Assembly (NCBI GenBank): GCA_013397435.1
Contig: VZRG01001577.1
Span: forward strand, 16,844-80,843
Direction of reading: 5' to 3'
Source: Erythrocercus mccallii
Lineage: Eukaryota > Chordata > Aves > Passeriformes > Dicruridae
DNA length: 64,000 nt
Below are positions 1-13,000 of the stretch, in pieces (within the stretch, counting starts at the first letter, position 1; each line of letters starts with the position of its first letter). The position numbers and the translations under genes were made by a program. Under the pieces are notes generated by a model. That model saw only the letters and a list, made by a program, of their open reading frames with translations, made no database searches and was not told the DNA's origin.

Positions 1-2246
1 AGTCCAGACTGGTCTGGGATTTTATTCTCAACTCCCCCTTTAATTGCAGATACTCTGATAGACATACGGAATTTCTTGTTTAATTTTTTTTTTTGCAGTA
101 TTATTAATTGATAATTTAATTTTTGATCTGGTGAATTACATGCATTAAATGAATTCACCATCAGTGAAATGACAAGTTTAGAGCAGAATAGTTTAGGTAA
201 GCAGATTGTCAGTGCTTATGGCTGTAAGACATAATTATGTACAGCCAACTGTGTAACGCGCTTGAAAAAATTATAAGCCTAGGCACAGAAATTAAAATTA
301 TTTCAAGATGAAGTTGTACAAATACAGCTGCAAAAAGCTGCAAAATCCTATTAATTTATGCCAACTGTAGTGGGTAGTGCAGGGGGGATCCAGCCCCCAC
401 CTCCCTGCCAAGGAAGTTTAATACCCAGTGAATAAAGGGCTGGATGTTGAAACAGAAGTTAAAAACTTGGGGCATCAGCTGGTAGCTTGGTATGATGACT
501 CCTCAGCGTGTCAGGGCAAACACTAAACGCTAGATCACCATATGTCAGCTTAGGGTGGTTAATAATTCTACTCCATCTTGGACAACTTGAAGGTTTTCCT
601 GAAATTGCTGTCAAATTGAATCTTTCCTTCGATCAATAACGGAGCACAAGGAAATACCACCATTCGTGGTGTCGAAAAGAACAGATTAGCAAAATACTGT
701 AAATGCAGCTGGCAGGGACAACGAACTGCATTGTCTTAGCTAGAGATGCCCAATAACCACATCAATACTTCCAATGAGGGGACCCACATGAGGAAATGGC
801 AGAGTCTGTTCATCACATACCTATTGCTCTGTTCTGGCTGCCACCAACGCTCCCCTGACCCTGTGCTACCTGTGGATCTAACAGGCAGCAGGTAATTACG
901 GGAGCAATATTTGTTCTACACCGCTGGGTCTATCAATTGCAGCCAGAGGAATGAAATAGAGAAGGACTGCGAGCGTTGAGCACCCGTCCGACCTGCTGCT
1001 CGTTTTCCAAGCTGTGTAATAGAGATATTTCTGGCAATACTGAAGATCAGGACCAGCTGGGAACAGCCAAATCATGTAGGAAATGCAGAAATCTGCACAC
1101 TGGGCTAATTTAGAGGGGTACTACCCACCCCAGATCGTGCTGCTTCTGCCACTTTTACTCTCAGTCAAGCACGGCTACAGCAAACACACGCTACCTCAGC
1201 AAGTAAAACAGATTGGAAGAGACGTTGTTTCCTCTGTGCATTTGACAGCATGAATGACACATTTCAAGATACTCAACACTGGAAAATCGGGACCAGATCT
1301 CCAGTTCAACCGTGTTTCCTATCAAAACAACCTGAAACCTAAATCGAATTATTCCGAGGGTTTCCTGCACATCTTACTATGGATATGCAGAATATCTGGC
1401 CATGGGCTCCTGCAGTGCAGCCACAGGATGCTGCAGCCTCTGTGTGAGCTCTGGAAAAGATTATTCCCTAACATCAACTGACAGCAAAGGTGTTGCACTG
1501 CAGATGGCTTTGCTGAGCTGCACCCAGCCTGCTCCTCGCTCCCATGAGCAGCCCTCCAGGAACAGGGCTGGGAAACCCTGCTCCAGTTTCTTTTTTTGAA
1601 GCACTAATGAAATCTGAGCTCTTACAACATCCCAGTGTTTTCTCCCGCTCTTTGATCTCTTCACTACGTTCACTGTCGTGTCAGATTTTACATTTCAGTT
1701 TTGAGTCAGAAATATGTTCTCTGGGTCTTACAGATCCATCCCATCCAGCACACACACCTTCCCAGAGCCTTTTTGGAGCCTGGTGACAGCACGAGTGGAC
1801 CTGAAACACAGTGGTCCCCAACAACCTTTAAAACCATCAGCAGTGAGTAAGCAGAACCCATTTCTTATAGCACATGTTTTGAGCATTTTGATTTTTGGTA
1901 ATTCAGGTCACTCCATCCAATACCCCCTTGCTGATAGATTTACTTGTAGCAGCTGTTCTCAGGCTGCAGGGCCCTGAGAAAGTGATGTGAAAGTTGCTGG
2001 TTGCTGGTAGCAGGAAATTGCCTTCATAATACTTTCAATTTAAAAAAGTTGGTAATGACACAGGGAATAGGTCCTGTGGGAACCAGGGAGGCTGAAAATA
2101 ATCCACGAGTGAAGGAATTGTGAACTGCTGACTTTGGACATTTAATTGGGATGGAATTACAGGTCATCTCCCTCCATCAATCCTGTGCACACTCCAAAAG
2201 TGATACGAAAAAGGAACAGATTATTATTATTTCATACAGTGTTTTC

Positions 2247-2262
2247 TTTTTTTTTTTTTTTT
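2247..2262. repeat. Poly(T), 16 nt
   Basis: Homopolymer run. No element body or flanking target duplication could be seen. Confidence 0.9.
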
Positions 2263-2554
2263 GTATCGGAGGAAATGAAAAGAAAGCGTTCTGCCACATA
2301 CCCAAACCATGCAGCTGCTTTATAAGCCATGCCTTGCTCTCTGAGCTGGTGTAAACCAGCACAGCTTCTCGAAGTTCAGCTTTACACCCATTTCCAGTGG
2401 CTGCCAGGCTGACCCAGTATTTCTGTGATGATTAAAGTGGGATATCGCTTCATGTTTATTTCTAGGAACACTCAAAGTTGGCTCTTGCGCCTTTGAGGAG
2501 CTGGATGTATGTGGGGAAATGATGTTTCTTCAAATTCTCAATCTTCAGGGCTTC

Positions 2555-2571
2555 TTTTTTTTTTTTTTTTT
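2555..2571. repeat. Poly(T), 17 nt
   Basis: Homopolymer run about 290 bp from the previous one. No duplicated flank was found. Confidence 0.9.
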
Positions 2572-4296
2572 AGCAAGAAGCAAGAGGAAGATTTCCTGAC
2601 CCTCTGAACTATCCCTGGGTTTGAATACACTGCATGGCATGCCTGTAAACACAAGAAGAAAGCTCTTGTGTGAAACTTCTTAAACTGCAGAGGATGACGG
2701 ACAGCAAATGGGACGCAAGCCAAGGAACATGACAATTAGCACAGAGAAAGTTTTCAGGGTTTATTCCATCAGTCAGCACTTAAGGAGGCTTTGAAGGGGG
2801 AAAAGCATCCTTTTTATATTAATCCACTACTTCTGCACTTTCCCCCTATTCCATGGATTTAGTGCTTAGCTGCTAAATATCTATATGCAGAGCTTTATTA
2901 AGAGGAGTTGGTTTACTTTTTGAAAGATTCCACATCCATTAGTTCACAGAGAGAAAAGAGGCAAAATCATTTCACCCGCTGCAATACTCAGAGTTTAAAT
3001 GACGATTTACTCTTCCCCAGCTTTTAGTACTTAAAGATGTGGACGAGAAAAGAGCCAGCATTTCTTGCAATGGTATTTCTGGTCATCACCTTACTAAAGA
3101 GTTGGTTGTGCTACTGATGATAAAGTAATTCAGTAAAAGCAAAGGGAAAATCCCCCCTTTTCTCCCCCTTTTCTTTTCTATCTTGGCTGACTTCACATCT
3201 GAAGAGGCACCTTACTGTTCCAAGATAAAATACTTTCTTTTTTCTTCTAAAAGAAAAAGTTCTCTCAAGCAAGAACTTGGGCAACAGCAGGGGACAATGC
3301 CATGCCAGTATTAATTAGCAAATTCCAAATGAATCATAGTTTGTGCTTAGCAGGGTATGGTTGCAAACGATGTGAACTTTCAAAATGTTGTGTTGAGCAT
3401 ACAAGTTACAGCTCACTTTTTCTATTTTTTTTTTAAATAAGACTAACAAAGAAAGAGTTGCTTTGGAAGGGCATCTTATTCATTTCCTCCATGGCCCTCT
3501 TCCCAGGCATTTGTGCTCTTGCCCATCTCTTTATCCAGAGGCTGACGCTCTCCCTTGGCTCATCCCTTTTGGTTCAAGGTCACTACAGGGGGATGGCGTT
3601 TTGCCTCTAATTAAGAGGTGGCGTGTGGGGTAGTCCCCGGTGTGACCTGAACCACCCAGCAGGAGGTGCACAGTGACATGGAACACTCATCACCTCCTTG
3701 ATCCTGAGTCCCCAGGACTCCAAGGTGTGCCTCCCCCACTGAGGAGTGGTGCTCCAGCCCCTCTGTGCCAGGGCTCTCCACCACAGCTTGGGAGGCAGAA
3801 CTGGGCAGTGGCTACATCTGGCAGCACTGATGGACTCCAACATTAATGTCAGGATTATTCAGGTTGTGGGGCACCTGCCAGTGCAAGGCTCATCAATTCT
3901 CTTTGATTTGGAAAACTCTGCATCTGTGTCAGAGCTTCAATTTCAGTGCAGAGCTCCGTGGCTGTTTTTCCTCTCTTTCCCTTCAAAACTGAGTTTAAAA
4001 GAATCGGGATTTGAGAGAAGAGACTGATGCCCTGGTCTGGGGTAAGCAGCCATGGGAGGCTGTGAGTATTCATTCAGGTAGCTACAAGGAGAAAAAGATG
4101 CCCTTGGCAAGCTGAGAAACGTGAGATTCCCAAGTCTCCTCGTGCTTTCCCTTACCCTGGCAAACAGAACTGACAGGGCACAGAAGAGCTGGGGGCTATA
4201 GCAACATAAAGAACAACTGCAACATCCACTGGGATCCAGAACATTCAGAGCTATTTTAATCAAATTACTATCGATTAGGGACAAACTAGAGTCTAC

Positions 4297-4345
4297 TGAA
4301 GTTAATGGACACATTTCCATCGACTTCAAAGGGCTCTGAAACAGC
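4297..4345. repeat. Fold-back repeat copy (TTCCATTGACTTCAATGG family)
   Basis: TGAAGTTAATGGA at 4297-4309 and TCCATCGACTTCA at 4316-4328 form an inverted repeat with 11 of 13 positions paired, followed by AAGGGCTCTG. The same core recurs elsewhere in this window. I recall closely similar palindromic sequence as a common old dispersed repeat in bird and reptile introns, but I cannot give its database name. Confidence 0.6.
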
Positions 4346-5460
4346 CTGTAACCGAAAACAAGCAAGCACCAAAATGAGAAAATGCATTTGAGTCTCACCC
4401 TAATTGCATGAGATGAAAGAACTGTTTCAGCTGGAACTTTTTGAAACTGTTCTGCCTGAGACAAATGTCAAACACCTCAAATGGTCAAAAGCTACCAGAA
4501 ATAAGGAGAGTCTGACAGCAGCAAGCACGGCCAGCTGAGGGTACCAGAGACACACGGACAGATGTATCAGCTCTACTGACAGCTCTGGAAGACCTTCACT
4601 AACTTACATAGGAAAAAAATCTCAGCAATTCTCTGTGTGTTTAGATATATACATTAATTTAGGTTTACTTTCCACTCACATTTATTTTCTCTAAGAAGGA
4701 AGAGGTTTTTTCTTCTTTTTCTCTGGAAATGTTAGTATTTAATTCCATGCTACCAATGTATCATTTTTCCTTTTGTCTTCACAGGACCTGATCATCTTCT
4801 CTGAGGGATGAATAGGAAACCATGACACAAGCAATTTGTTTAAAGTAGCCTCTTTTACTGCCTAGACCATTTTGTTGTCTTTAAAGCTATGTATTTATGT
4901 GACAGCCAGACATCCATTAAAATCCACAAACCTTAAGGCCTATGAGGTACAAAAGGGATTCCTTCTTTTACATTTTGTAAGGGAGAAAACCAGGCCTGAA
5001 TACTGGAGGGTCATAACTTTACTGACCTTCTGTAATACTCAGTTCTTCCCAGAGCTGCTGTAATTAAGTGTTGAGTCAGTGGATGAAATAAGGGGTGTTT
5101 TTTTTCTATTTAAGAAGCTAAATTGAGATGGCATTTTAAACAGCTTGTAAGGACCAGCAGCACCACATTGTTGTCAACTCCAGCACCACCCTTCTCCAGC
5201 TTTTATTCATTCAACAGCCTTAGAAAGCAAACAGATAAATCCCACCTGAGGTCACCTGTGCCATGCTGGGATGACAGTGGAGGCTGCAGTGGCTTTCTTG
5301 ATCTCATGGTACTCAAGAAAATTTGGGGCACTACTAAAGGAAGATTTTGGGATTAAATGCTCCATCCTGCCTAATTTTTCACTCTATCAATTCTAAAGGG
5401 GATGTTTTTCTCAAAGTGTATCAGAATAAGTATCAGAATCTGCACATATATATAGAGGGA

Positions 5461-5494
5461 GATAGATACAGATATAGATACAGATACAGATATA
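5461..5494. repeat. (GATACA/GATATA)n hexanucleotide microsatellite
   Basis: About five to six imperfect hexamer units of GATACA/GATATA, preceded by a short TA run at about 5446-5453. It gives rise to low-complexity frames on the minus strand (S-V-S-I-S type) that are not genes. Confidence 0.8.
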
Positions 5495-8400
5495 AGGATG
5501 GATGACAATTCCAGCAGCGCTGTTACCAACGAGAGAAGAGTACAAACATCCAACAAATACCCAGATACCAGAGGCCTGACTGACAGCTCTTTGGTAGAAA
5601 ACCACACAGAATACTGTCCACCAAAGGCCCCAGTCCCAGGGCTTTCCAGACAAACCCTTCACCCTGTGGGAGAGAAGAGGTGCAGAGCACAGCAGGAGCT
5701 GAGCCTTTTCCCAGCCATGCTGCCACGTCAAACCACACTGTTCAACCAGGGCAGGTGCTGTTCATCCCTCCCTTCATGCTGGTGTCACCTCAGTGGTCAC
5801 CTCGAGTGTGTGACTGGAGCATGGGCTGAAGAGCTGCAACTTCCACATCATTTCAGACACCCAACTGGGATTGAAAGATACGGTTCAAGCCCCTCTTAAT
5901 GTCCTATTATCTGTGGATCACTGACAGGGTTGATTATAACAGTTTGACACGGCTCCAGAGGAGCTGTTACAGTCTATTGTGTCAATAGGTACCTAGGGAG
6001 TCTTTAATCTGCAGATACATGTGTAAAAACAGCAGACTAAAAACACAGCTTTTTTTTTTTCTTGAAAGTTGTTATTGCTAAAGCAGTAAAAAGAAGCAAA
6101 ACTAATGCTCATTGTAGAAATAAAAGCCCTGTCATTTTTCCCATGACAAGAGCACAAAAAAGTCTGAAACCCAAGATTTTTCCCCTTTCAGCTGTAATAT
6201 AAAAATGATCCAAAATGTTTACGCCAGGAGACAATTTGGAATGACTTGTTTTCCTGCTGAGCTATAATCTTGGTCAGCGGGAATGCCACTGGTGTGACTC
6301 AAAATGTATTGCTGCTCTAGTGTGAAGGAAAGAACGGGTGAACTGTCGTAATTCTTAAATTAGCAGAAACGGGTTTTTGTGTACATGATGTGTGAAAGTA
6401 TGACAGTAAACATGGGGGGAAATAGTTTGTTTTCCTCAGAAACTGGTAGCTGGATTTGATTAAGGAAAGTGTAGCTCCATGTTAGGTTCTCATGAGGTTC
6501 CTGGATACTGCAGAGACAGGCGTGGTGTGCAGGCACGCACAGAGACATTGGCATGGCACAGAGAATATACAATCATCACTTCTGAAGTCACAGGCTCCTG
6601 CTTTTAACAAGCAGATTCTTTCAAAGCACTGATTTGCCCAGTGAGGTCTATGAGATGCCACATACACAGAGCACAGAGCAATTCAAATTTGTTTTCCTAG
6701 AAAATGCTGTTAAAAATGGTTACTTAATAAAGAATTCTGTTTACAAGCAAGAACTTAGAAGATGCCTTGGAAACATCTGATTGCTCATTCTTTAAGCAGT
6801 ATCTTTTTGCAAATACAGAATAATTTTCAAAAAAGGGTATGAGGTACATAAACATCCAGGATTTCTCATGAGAGCATCACTGATTTTCAGTCCTATTTCC
6901 ACTTAGTCCCAACAAAGAAACACATCCACTGGAAGTTTTGCAATGGAATAAATACTTGTGATGCTAGCAATTAAATCCTTCCTTGTACAAGGGTCTTGAT
7001 GTTTCTTTCTACTGACAGTCATGACAGAAGAGCACCACCATCTTATGAGAATTTTAGTAAAAAACTATTGAATGCAGAGTTTCCCTTGTGTGACTTGGCA
7101 CACTTCAGTCCTCAGGTCTTCAGGGGGAAAAAGGCTGCACTGCAAAGCCCATACAAAAAAAAATATTTGACGGTATGTTTCAAAACATTATTTAAATAGA
7201 GACTCCTGTTCAAGTTATTAATGCCTTTAATATGGATTCTCATCTCCTCTTCTCTTTTTATTACTTTGTGTGTCTTTCTGGTTATTTAAAGGGTTGTGAA
7301 AAGAGCTGGTCAGCACTTCAGAGCTCCCACTGCTCGTCAGCAACAGATGCTGACCATAAAGTTAAAGCCAACACAAAGGAAAAGCCCAGTGCAGATTTCT
7401 TTTTTTTCTCCTCTCAGGGGAGGGAAGGCAAACATATCCATCCTTCCCTATCCTGCTCCTCCCAGCTTCCTACCAGATATCAACCCTGGAGTCAGAACCG
7501 AGCTTGATGGCTCATTTTAACTAAGAATGTGGGGGAATGAATTTTTCATTAATTACTATCTGACCTGGAGCAGAACTGCTGCCCCATGAGAGAGTGCTAA
7601 GGGAAGCCCAGCAGAACATCCTGCATCCTCAGAAGAATCTGCAGGTGCTCGGGCAGGCTGTGCCCCCTCCTCTGGCACCGCGCTGTCCTTTCCTCGGGGC
7701 AACACCTGGCTGTGACAGCCTGTGTGTTTGACGGTCTGGATATCACACACATGGGAAAAGGGTCACGCTTTCCAAATCATCTGGTGGAGTAATGGGAGGA
7801 GACAGCTCCCCAGCAGCACGAGCCAGAACATCTCTGTGCTCTGACATCGCGTCAGGGCAGCGGGACAGGCAGAGGCAGAGCAGGCATCTCCCGTGTCCTG
7901 CAACATCTGGTCATCTCCATCACACCAGGGGTGGTGTCACATCGTGCCAAAGGCATCTGGGCTCCTTGTTTGCTTCATCTCCCACACCTTCACTCTGATC
8001 TAACTCAAAGCACAGCTCTGCTGGTGAATTTTTAGTGATCGTGAAAGCTGGCAGCATTAAATAAACACAGCAGAGCAGGACAGATACAATCCAAAGGCAA
8101 AAACTTGACTCCTATCTCCTCATATACCCACCAATGTAGTCCCAGGCCCTCCCAGTAACAGTTTCTTATCCTGACATGCTGAATGTTTATGTAGCATTTT
8201 GCACATTAGCAGCACAGCAAGGAAATAAAGAGCCAGACGATTCATGTTCATAAGTAAAAGATGTACACAAGGAGAGAAAAAGCCCTAATCCATTTGGAGT
8301 CTGAAATCAGATCTCCAGGGATGCTTTAGATTATTGCCCTACAGGATGCCCAGATTTTGTAGCCAACTTAATGGCTTTCCTAATACCAAGATGCTCCTAA

Positions 8401-8885
8401 TGAATAACAGAGCTGGATGAAAAAACTTTTTATAAAATCACTTACAACTGGATTAAGTGTATCAAGATGTTTTCTTTGATATTGTCTTGTCAGTTCATAT
8501 CAAGTGACTCTTCCATGCTTTCATGTCAGGTAATTCCCAAGAAATTCATGGCTACATTCTAAAATAAATGTGTGACTTTCAAATCAGCAAGAGCTGAATG
8601 ATAGGAATTTTAAATTGCTGGGATAAAACTGCTAGCTACTTCATAACACTCATGCTGCTTCCAGATTTAATACCTGCCTTTTCAAACACTATCAATTCAC
8701 TTAATATGTCAGTGGGGAATAACATTACTTTATTTTATTTTCCTTTATAAGGATCATGAACCATTTTCTCTTACAGAAATATACCAATTACCCACATGCC
8801 AATTGTCCCAGCCACACTCTGATCTTGCAGCGTGGACATTCAGCTCAGGTGCACACAGAGCTTTCTGATGCTACAAAAGAACCAC

Positions 8886-8958
8886 TGTGGGCTAAATTCT
8901 GGACTGATGTAAGCAGGCACATTTCTGCTGATATCAATGGAACTGCACTCCCCAATGC
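8886..8958. repeat. Fold-back repeat copy, diverged half
   Basis: GGGCTAAATTCTGG at the left and CTGCTGATATCAATGGAACT at the right resemble the outer and inner parts of the same dispersed family (gggctaaattctg...ctgatttcaatgga). Only one arm of the inverted repeat is evident. Confidence 0.45.
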
Positions 8959-10000
8959 AGGTTCTGAGTTTTGCCCTCTGCCCTAAGAATCTGACAAATG
9001 CCGATGCAAGTCAGAAAAAAACCTTTCATGTGAAGAATTCCTAATTTAAGACATTAGCCAAGCAAAGCTATGGAAAGAGAGGGTAGAAATAAGAGACCAT
9101 ATTGTTCCATTTGTGCTGGGATAGGCAAATTGTGTCTTAACTCTGGCAGCTGGGACATTTGAGGATGGGGAATTTCCACTGGGGCATGGCCAGAGGTGTT
9201 GGTACCTTGCAGGATGGCTTGGTACGAGGAGCACAACAGGAAAAAAGGGAGCTAGTGTTCAGGAAAGGCTGGATCCAAGGAGACACTGCGGGATCAGGTG
9301 CATGGGGGCAGAGCTTGGCCACTCAGAGTGGCACAGGGGCTGCAGTGTCTGCAGGGCACAGCCAGCAGTGCCAGCGCCGGAGGCGGCGTGGCTGCGCCTG
9401 CCCTGGCTAATTGGTCCTGCTGAGGGTTTGGGGGTGTTTGCCAGGGCACAGTGCCAGGCTAATGGAGCTGTGTGGATGCTGGAGCAGGGCTGGAGCTCTG
9501 CAGGGCACTGGCCTGGGCTGGCCAGGCTGTCCTGGCTGCTCACAGTAGCTCGGTTGCTTCACCTGTGCTGACGTATCCCCAGCTGTGCTGCAGCCGGCTC
9601 TGCCTCCTGCGAGGGTACAACAGGCTCTGACCAGATAAAGGAGCTTCATTATTCCAAAGCTGCAGCCACTGACCACATCTCAGAGCTACCAGCTTGCTCT
9701 ACACCTTTTGCAAGCTCCCCTGGAGGAGGCAGGGCATGGCTCTTTGATCCAGGCAGAGCAGGCAATGCTGGGAGCTCTGCAGCAGGTCCCTGCCAATTTC
9801 TTTCTGGTAATGGATTGTCCCACTGTTTCAGCATTGTTTAAACTGATTTATTCAGAGTATATCTGCATATATATTATACATGCAGCTCTCACCAGTGCTG
9901 GGTAGACCTTATCCTGCATTGATTGGGATGTGCTGGGAGATAGGCCAAACATCGTTAGCACGGAGTGTCACACTGTACCTGGAAACCTTTACCTTGAACT

Positions 10001-13000
10001 TAACAATTCCTTTCAGCAAGGAAGACTCACCTGACCTGCTCTTTTGGGAGCTACTAATAATGCTCCAGTCTAGAATGTTACCTGCCATACCACTGATGCC
10101 AACACGGGTTAAAGACACAAATACCGTTCTCAATAGAATGATGAGCTCACTGTGATACCCCAAGCACTGGGGGATATAATCCAAAGAAATAGACTTTTTT
10201 AGATTTGAAATGTTTTAGAATTTAGGTGACACATTAAGAATTGAACTGTAGAAGCCAGCATTTCAAAACCAGAAGTGCTTTGCTACTGGTGAATGGGCAT
10301 TGCATGATATTCCCCAAGGGTAGGAGAAAAAGGAGCAACACCCTACCATGAATCCAGTGCTGAATCTGGTTATACATCTGTGTGGTACTGTGGCAGAGAC
10401 AAATTAGGAAAAAGAGATGGGAAAAAAAAAAATCAGTTGCAGTCATGTGATAAAGCAGAAAGATCTCACCGTATCTGCAGACAGGGGTATAAAACCTGTA
10501 TGAGCCAGTAGGGAAGATATTAATGAGCATCAGACAAATCTAACAGGAGGCATCAGAAGCAGATACCAAAGATGTAAATAATGAAAGAGAAAAAACATGC
10601 AGTAAGAGAATAATGAGACTCAAACAGGTTTTGAATCTTTTGGACACCAAGTAACAGTTTAATTTGCACTGACCTTCTAGAAGCAGCCACAAATCTGATT
10701 TCAGATAAGCAGGCTGCAGTGCTGGTGCTCATTCACAGAGCAGAATCCTGCTCATTCCCTCTTAACAGCGCTGGAGACAAGGGATGGAGGGGACGACCTC
10801 CTCCTGAGTTTTTCAGCTGCTCCTGGCAGAGGCAGGGCAAAGTGATAAAGCCCAGGGCACTGCAGGAGGCAGGGATGTGTTACAGGGATGTGCCACGGCT
10901 GGCTTGCTCTCCTACAGCCCAGTGGTTTCATGGCATATTCCTCTTTTTAACAGGTTGCACCAGTATTGATTCGAATCAGTGAGAGCTCTATTGATCCCCC
11001 CAAGGGTTTGACTCTTACACAGAAAGAACATTTTCAAAAGACCTGATCCTCCTTATTTTTCACACTTCTTCCCAACGATGCAATAGGGGAGAGCTCGAGG
11101 CTTCCTCTGTATTCCTCCCTTTTACTGCTACATCTTAAAAACCTCTCCAAGAGGTGATCCTCAGTTGGCAGCAGCATTTTGGGCAGCTGAATTTCTCCGT
11201 GTAAAATCAGCTGGCGACCTCTCAGTGTGGCTTCCTTGGCCAAGTGCCCTCCAGGCAGGTTGGCAGCCCCTGTGGCCAGCAGCCAACCTCCCTGGGCTTC
11301 TGCTTGGACAGGGCCCTTCTGCATTTTATTGGCCTTCATTTCATTTTCATTTTAATGTGATGGTAAAATTTTTATCTGATAATCTAAACAAGGTAATCAC
11401 TTTGTGCTGTAAAACTGCCTGTCTTCTGCTGTTACTGTCACCATCCTATATTGGAGGGTAATATTTGCAACATTATACAAAACTGTTATTCTATTAAAAT
11501 GATAAAATGGCAGCAGTTTTATTACATGAGTGATTTTGGAGGCACTGAGATGCCCTTTACTGCAGACAGGAATAATAAAAACATTATTCACCAACACATT
11601 AGGGAACAATCTTGTGATTTTGGAAAACAGTTGTAACAAACAAGTAAGTTATTACAGTGACATGCTGAGGAAACACAGCCTTAAATCTTATCTACTGTAA
11701 CTAAATAGTGCTAATAGCCAGGGACTCTGCCTGCTCTACATTTCAGCACCCTGTCCCCAAGAAGTTGGCAAATCATAAGACAGACACTGAGAATTGTTCA
11801 TGCACTTTTTGCAATCCCAGCTAATCCAGGCCTTTGGATTTTAACCCTTTATTCCTACTGAGGTCTTAAGGATTTACCATCTGTCACTGCAGAATCCGTG
11901 AAAATGAAGAAGGGGAGAGGATTAAATTAATTAACAAATTCTAATCCTGAAACAGTGTTGGCGATGTTAGGGCTCTTTGAATTCTAATGAGGATTTAAAG
12001 CAACGCTGACAACTTTCCCATTAAAAAGGAGGAAAATAATGTCACGTTATCACATCTCCAGCCTCTGCCCACCCCACACAGCATTTTATCCAGCAGAAAC
12101 TATTACAGGGATCATTCACTTATCCAAGGCATCATCCCAGCCATGTCTGCAAGCAGGAGCACAAACTCATGTGCACAGGCCAGAGCTGCATCAGGCTGTT
12201 GCTTGAACACATTATCAAAATTCTCTATATATTATTATATATCCTCCAAGTTTTTATAAGGTAATCCTGAACCAGGTAATACAACTTGGTATATCTGCCT
12301 AGCAAACAGAACTTGTATTTTATTCCCTCCTCCTCTCTAACTCCAATGGATTTGCATCCTTTGCTACCCAGAACTGCCAGCAGTCTGTGCCTGCAGGAGA
12401 TGAACAGCAAGGTCAAACAATCCAAATTAGTGCCTGAGGTGTCTGAAGACACCAGTGACTCCAGTTCAAGGGGGAGAATACAACATGGGAAGACAAAGCT
12501 GAGCAGGGAGAGCTTCACAGGGAGAACACAGGGAGAATAAAAAAATCAAGCACGGGATGAAAATCAGTCCGCACCAAGATGCAATGCAGTGATGTACAAC
12601 ACTTCTCTCTGCATCAGCAATGTATAATGTGCATTAAAACAACAGACCACAGCCCCACATCCATTTAAAATCCAAGACTTCTCGTGGAAAAGTGCAAATT
12701 TAAGCCATCTTGGGAAGGGAATTTCACCAGGGGACCTGGGCCCTTTGCGCAGGGAAGCAACTTTATATTTTCTGACATCGCCGTGACTTTGGAAAGGAAA
12801 CATATGGAAAGCAGATGACATACTTCACAAACTGCCAAGCAGATTTTGCGTGGTTTTAGAGAACGAGTACTCCAGGGAGTGTCCACAGCAACTTGATGGT
12901 CCTGATGGCCAACATTTGTTTTGCATCTTTATGCAGAAGAAGCGAGACATGACCATTCATCTGTCTCCTGTTTCCGTACAGGTGCGCGTTTCTCAGCCGT

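Larger units (their letters stand above)
1..10000 (-). other. CDH4: CDH4 intron 4, distal segment at the left edge
   Basis: This is presumed continuation of intron 4, because no cadherin exon interrupts it. It holds poly(T) runs at 2247-2262 and 2555-2571, a hexanucleotide microsatellite at 5461-5494, fold-back-repeat copies at 4297-4345 and 8886-8958, and a small CpG cluster at about 9374-9397. A 173-codon frame on the minus strand at 3943-4464 shows no domain and is probably chance. The assignment to CDH4 rests on continuity only. The window cannot show where exon 5 lies. Confidence 0.7.

Noticed and set aside
3943..4464. 173-codon minus-strand frame
   Set aside because: Composition and sequence look random, and it overlaps a fold-back repeat copy at 4297-4345.
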